Source of the DNA: Gymnogyps californianus
Lineage: Eukaryota; Chordata; Aves; Accipitriformes; Cathartidae
Reading direction: 5' to 3'
NCBI RefSeq assembly: GCF_018139145.2
Contig: NC_059473.1
Span: 806,001-870,000, forward strand
DNA length: 64,000 bases
Shown: positions 61,007-64,000 of the stretch, piece by piece
Numbering within the stretch: the first letter of the stretch is position 1
How the letters are laid out: each line of letters begins with the position of its first letter
The notes under the pieces: generated by a model
Told to the model about the DNA's origin: nothing
Seen by the model: the letters and a program-made list of their open reading frames with translations, nothing else
Database searches by the model: none
Position numbers and translations under genes: made by a program

Positions 61007-61056
61007 CCTCAGCCCGCCATCGCCGCCCTCAGCCCGCCATCGCCGCCCTCAGCCCC
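61007..61056. repeat. 20-bp tandem repeat, 2.5 copies
   Basis: The unit cctcagcccgccatcgccgc is at 61007-61026 and is repeated exactly at 61027-61046, with a third partial copy at 61047-61056. It lies within the XRN2 CpG island. Confidence 0.9.
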
Positions 61057-61086
61057 GCGCCTGCGCACTCTGGCGCGCCCGCCTCT

Positions 61087-61097
61087 AAGATGGCGGC
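61087..61097 (+). promoter_or_regulatory. YY1 consensus site, XRN2 promoter or 5' UTR
   Basis: AAGATGGCGGC is the full YY1 consensus. It includes an ATG at 61090 that, if transcribed, opens a frame different from XRN2. Confidence 0.7.
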
Positions 61098-61113
61098 CCC
61101 CGCCGCGTGCGCC

Positions 61114-61122
61114 TCACGTGAC
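61114..61122. promoter_or_regulatory. CACGTG E-box in XRN2 promoter
   Basis: TCACGTGAC is the palindromic E-box bound by USF, MYC/MAX and TFE-type factors. It lies 17 bp after the YY1 motif. Confidence 0.6.
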
Positions 61123-61129
61123 CTCCCCA

Positions 61130-61151
61130 CACGCGCGCGCGCGCGCGCACA
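61130..61151. repeat. (CG)n alternating run in XRN2 promoter
   Basis: CACGCGCG continuing to GCGCACA is a perfectly alternating purine-pyrimidine run of about 22 bp, with an uninterrupted CG core at 61132-61148. A second shorter run lies at about 61200-61210. Such sequence readily adopts Z-DNA. Confidence 0.85.
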
Positions 61152-61310
61152 TACCCACCCCCCCCCTCCCTCCCTCCCTCCTCCCCGCCGCCGTGGGCGG
61201 GCGCGCGCGCTCCCCCATGGTGCTCCGCGCTGCCCTTTGCCCCCGGAAGCGCTGTTCGCCGCCTCACCCGGCGCCGCCGCTGCCGAGAGCCGCGGTCCGG
61301 CCGCTCCGCC

Positions 61311-61385
61311 ATGGGAGTCCCGGCCTTCTTCCGCTGGCTCAGCCGCAAGTACCCCTCCATCATCGTCAACTGCGTGGAGGAGAAG
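61311..61385 (+). CDS. XRN2: XRN2 exon 1, 5'-3' exoribonuclease 2 (partial; rest lies beyond the window)
   Basis: XRN2 is the nuclear 5'-3' exoribonuclease that degrades uncapped RNA, acts as the torpedo nuclease in RNA polymerase II termination and trims rRNA and snoRNA precursors. The 25 encoded residues, MGVPAFFRWLSRKYPSIIVN and CVEEK, are the invariant start of the XRN N-terminal nuclease domain and match human XRN2 exon 1 as I remember it. The IIVNCVEEK ending fits XRN2; XRN1 differs there. The ATG has a near-ideal Kozak context (CCGCCATGG). The donor is GAGAAG|gtgagg at 61386, ending in phase 0. The next exon should begin PKECNG and is not present up to position 64000, so intron 1 exceeds 2.6 kb. 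Confidence 0.95.
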
Positions 61386-64000
61386 GTGAGGCGGGCCGTC
61401 GTCATCCCCCCCCTTCCCCCGGCCTCCTGTCCCGGGACGGGCCCTCTGACGGCCGCCCCTCACGGGGCTCAAGGAGCGCTGTGGGTCGGGGGGAGGCTGA
61501 GGGGGCTCAGGGCGGTCTGGGAAGCATTACCTGCCGGTACTTAGCGCCTGCCCGTACTGTGCTGCCTCCAGCCCCTCTTTGCTCTCTCGGGCGCTCCGGG
61601 TGCCTTTTCAACGGGTTTTGGGGTTTTTTTGTTTGTTTGTTTGTTTTTTGGACTGGGTGCTTTTAATGTCGGTGAAAGCGGCCGGTTGTCGCGGAGAAGT
61701 TACCGCGCCTGCTTGGTTTTCGCTCGCGTGCGTGAGCGGTTCAGCGGCTTGGGAGGAACGGGGTTTTGGAGCGGGGAATTGGGTTTCTCCTAGGATTTTC
61801 TGGTCTTCAGGCGGTTCATTGAAATGCGAGCCCTTCCCGGCGTGGTTGGCCTCTGCCTTTGGGTTGCTTCGGGGGGAAAAAAAAAAAAAGTGGGGTTTAT
61901 GAAAGTGTTTGGCAAAACTTACGGTGAATAGTGAGTAGTGGGGATGCTTCGTGCTGCTTCTTGTTTTGTTTCTGTGTGGGTTCTTCATAGTGCCTGCTTT
62001 TCAACGACTTTTTTTGTAAATCACAAGCTGCAGCAAGCTTTAGGACTTGTTGAAAACACACGTGAAGCTGCCTGTCTTGAAAAGAGTAAGGAAATGCAAG
62101 CGTAAATGGTTAAACGTAGCTTGTGGGTCTGGAAACTCATCTGTCTCCATGAGACCACCCTGTTTTCAAGCGGATCAGTTCCATCATCCTGCTTGTGATG
62201 TGGGCTCAGGAAAGCCGGTGCCAGCACAAGAGTGAGGGCAGGAATGAGGCGTTTGAGAAGAAAGTGGGCTGTCTTATTTATAGCTGCACAGGTTTTATGT
62301 GAGATTAAAACAATATCTTGGTGTATGTATGGTCATACACTTCCTTGGGCTCTCATTCTCCTAGCATTTGAATACTTCACAATTGTATCATTATTAATTA
62401 TTTTTGTCAGTATTTTCTTTCACATATTAGTCTTTCTGCAGCTTCCTACTTTGTTCTGATATTTATGTGTTTTTTTAATGCGTCCACCAACACAGGATAT
62501 CGTGCTTGAACCCAAGACTTAAGTCTGTAGTTGTACTCTTTAACTTTGAGCAGCTTCAGCTTTTTTCTTGTCTCATTGCTGGTATTTTCTAGTATAGGAG
62601 AAGTATCTCCTGCCCAAACAGGGAGTTGATTTTTCCAAACGCATCCTCTAAAAATCTGGCTTTTCAGAGCAACAGGAGATGCTTTTTGGTGAAGACTTAG
62701 TCCCAACCTAGCTGCTGGACTCCACAGGTGGTCTTCACTTTACCTGCAACTCGTAGTAGGTACGGTGTGTTGATTGCTTTAAGCTGGCTGGTCACTGCCT
62801 TCAGCTGATGGCTTGTGTGTGTCCTCTCCCTTGCACCTCACGGAGGTCGGTATGGTTATCTGGGGAGCGCTTTCTGGGAAGTAACGCAGCTGAAATAACG
62901 TTTGTTTATATGTTTTTGCTAGGCAGGTTCTCAGATAGGCTGGTTCCTTTGTGAGCCTCACTGCGGCCACGTGAATGCTTGTGCCATCCTAAGGGACACG
63001 GTAGGAGGTGGAAGGTGACGGGGAGGATGGGGTGGCTCCCCTCAGCGACAGCACAGACTTGCATTGGATTTGAATAGCTGCACTGTGGTAGCTTTAGGGT
63101 GCAGTGGACACAGCAAGTTATTCTCTTCAGGGCTAACTTAGCCAAAGTGTTTCTGAGAAGACGAACTCTTCAGTTCATGCTTCCCCAACCGTTTTTCCTG
63201 TACGCTTTTCCAAATTGCATCGTCTTTTGTCAGGCTGTACTAGCTGCGTTCTGCTCTTCTTCGTAATACTGTGTTTGAAAGTTCACGTCCCTGCTGCTGA
63301 GCGTGTGCTGTGGCTTCTGCCCTTTGGCTACCTCCTATCCTTCCCTGGGAAAGAGGTGCCTCACATTTGGGAAACACTGTACTGTGAAGGAGATAGAAAT
63401 GTGTGGACGAGGTAGAGAAGATAAGGGAAAAGAGAGTAAAGTGATTGAATTATGTATTGACGCTGGGTTTTTTTGACTGCATGTGTTACCTGCAAGATTT
63501 CAGTGTATGCGAATGACAGGCAGATCAGTTTTAGTATTCAGTTCTTGTTACAGTCAAGGTGTTTCTGCATTGAGATTCAGGCAGTGAAACAGAATCATAG
63601 ATTTGGATTAATCAAATGTTGCACAGTTAAAACTGTGAGTTACTCTTTTGTTTTTATTACAATTGTGGTTTCAGTTAGCGCCTCTCAGTATGATGTGTGA
63701 AGTTTATTTTGCCTGTAGCTGCAGGAAGTGGATTTTTTACTCCAGTGGATAGGTAAGATTTTGAGGATTTGTCTGCCTGGGGGAACTATTGTAGAAAAAG
63801 GTGCTTTGTGGGTTTACAAGTATAGCTTAATAGCCGCGCATATGAGTGCTTACTCTGGAATAAGCTGTTGGCAGCTAGCAGTGGTTGTTCTGGTTGCGTT
63901 ACCAAACTCTTGGTTTTTGTGTCATCTCGGATGTGATCTTTTCTGAGGATCTGGGTAACCCTCAGTTTAGAGGGCTGTCAGGTACATGTGTCCTGTTGTG
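61386..64000 (+). other. XRN2: XRN2 intron 1 (incomplete)
   Basis: Begins in CpG island and becomes AT-rich after about 61800. Contains a (GTTT)n stretch at 61628-61648, an A13 run at about 61877-61889 and unique sequence. A short cagaatcatag word at 63590 resembles the end of avian CR1 elements but is too short to call. Exon 2 was not found. Confidence 0.75.

Larger units (their letters stand above)
60900..61800. promoter_or_regulatory. XRN2: CpG-island promoter of XRN2
   Basis: GC- and CpG-rich DNA starts abruptly near 60820-60900 and fades after about 61800. It contains a consensus YY1 motif AAGATGGCGGC (61087-61097), a TCACGTGA E-box palindrome (61114-61121), an NRF1-like CGCCTGCGCA (about 61059-61068) and a pure (CG)n run. 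No TATA box. The YY1 motif in this orientation is typical of sites at or just after the start of housekeeping transcripts. Confidence 0.85.

Noticed and set aside
60901..61666. Long open frames across the XRN2 CpG island, up to 240 codons.
   Set aside because: Compositional artefacts of a CpG island. Only the MGVPAFF frame at 61311 matches a known protein.
63588..63606. Word cagaatcatag, as found in the terminal repeats of avian CR1 elements.
   Set aside because: Only one short copy and no CR1-like sequence upstream, so it is well within chance.
1..64000. tRNA, rRNA, CRISPR arrays, operons, retroviral genes and transposase genes.
   Set aside because: None was seen on reading either strand. 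The only repeat arrays are short tandem or simple sequences.

Overview
The window is vertebrate nuclear DNA, most probably from a bird. Introns are long and end in GT/AG, promoters are CpG islands, poly(T)/poly(A) and G/T-rich simple sequence is scattered through the introns, and recognisable interspersed repeats are very sparse. Almost all of it is one split gene on the + strand, KIZ (kizuna, a centrosomal PLK1 substrate). A second + strand gene, XRN2 (nuclear 5'-3' exoribonuclease), begins near the right edge. The order KIZ then XRN2 in the same orientation is the one known from human chromosome 20p11.

Layout: 1-4600 is upstream intergenic DNA. 4200-5300 is the KIZ CpG island, with an X-box-like RFX site about 86 bp before the start codon. 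KIZ coding sequence runs from 4738 to 56409 in 14 exons. I rebuilt these from splice signals, reading phase and resemblance to the human protein as I remember it. All junctions are phase-compatible and the joined coding length is 1965 nt (654 residues plus stop), close to the human length of 673. Poly(A) signals follow at 56436 and 56523. 56410-60900 is intergenic DNA with a tight cluster of transcription-factor-like motifs near 59740. 60900-61800 is the XRN2 CpG-island promoter, with a YY1 motif, a CACGTG palindrome and a (CG)n run. XRN2 exon 1 (61311-61385) encodes the invariant start of the nuclease domain, and its first intron runs off the window.

KIZ helps hold pericentriolar material at spindle poles and is needed in photoreceptors. 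XRN2 degrades RNA from free 5' ends and drives transcription termination. They are neighbours by synteny and have no known shared pathway. In tetrapods this block lies next to NKX2-4, NKX2-2, PAX1 and FOXA2, so the motif clusters in KIZ introns and in the KIZ-XRN2 interval may be long-range enhancers of those genes (inference).

I saw no tRNA, rRNA, CRISPR array, intact transposon or endogenous retrovirus. No clearly new biological system is visible. The most useful leads are the candidate regulatory clusters, a KIZ segment that seems to be missing in this lineage, and several protein-like open frames inside introns.
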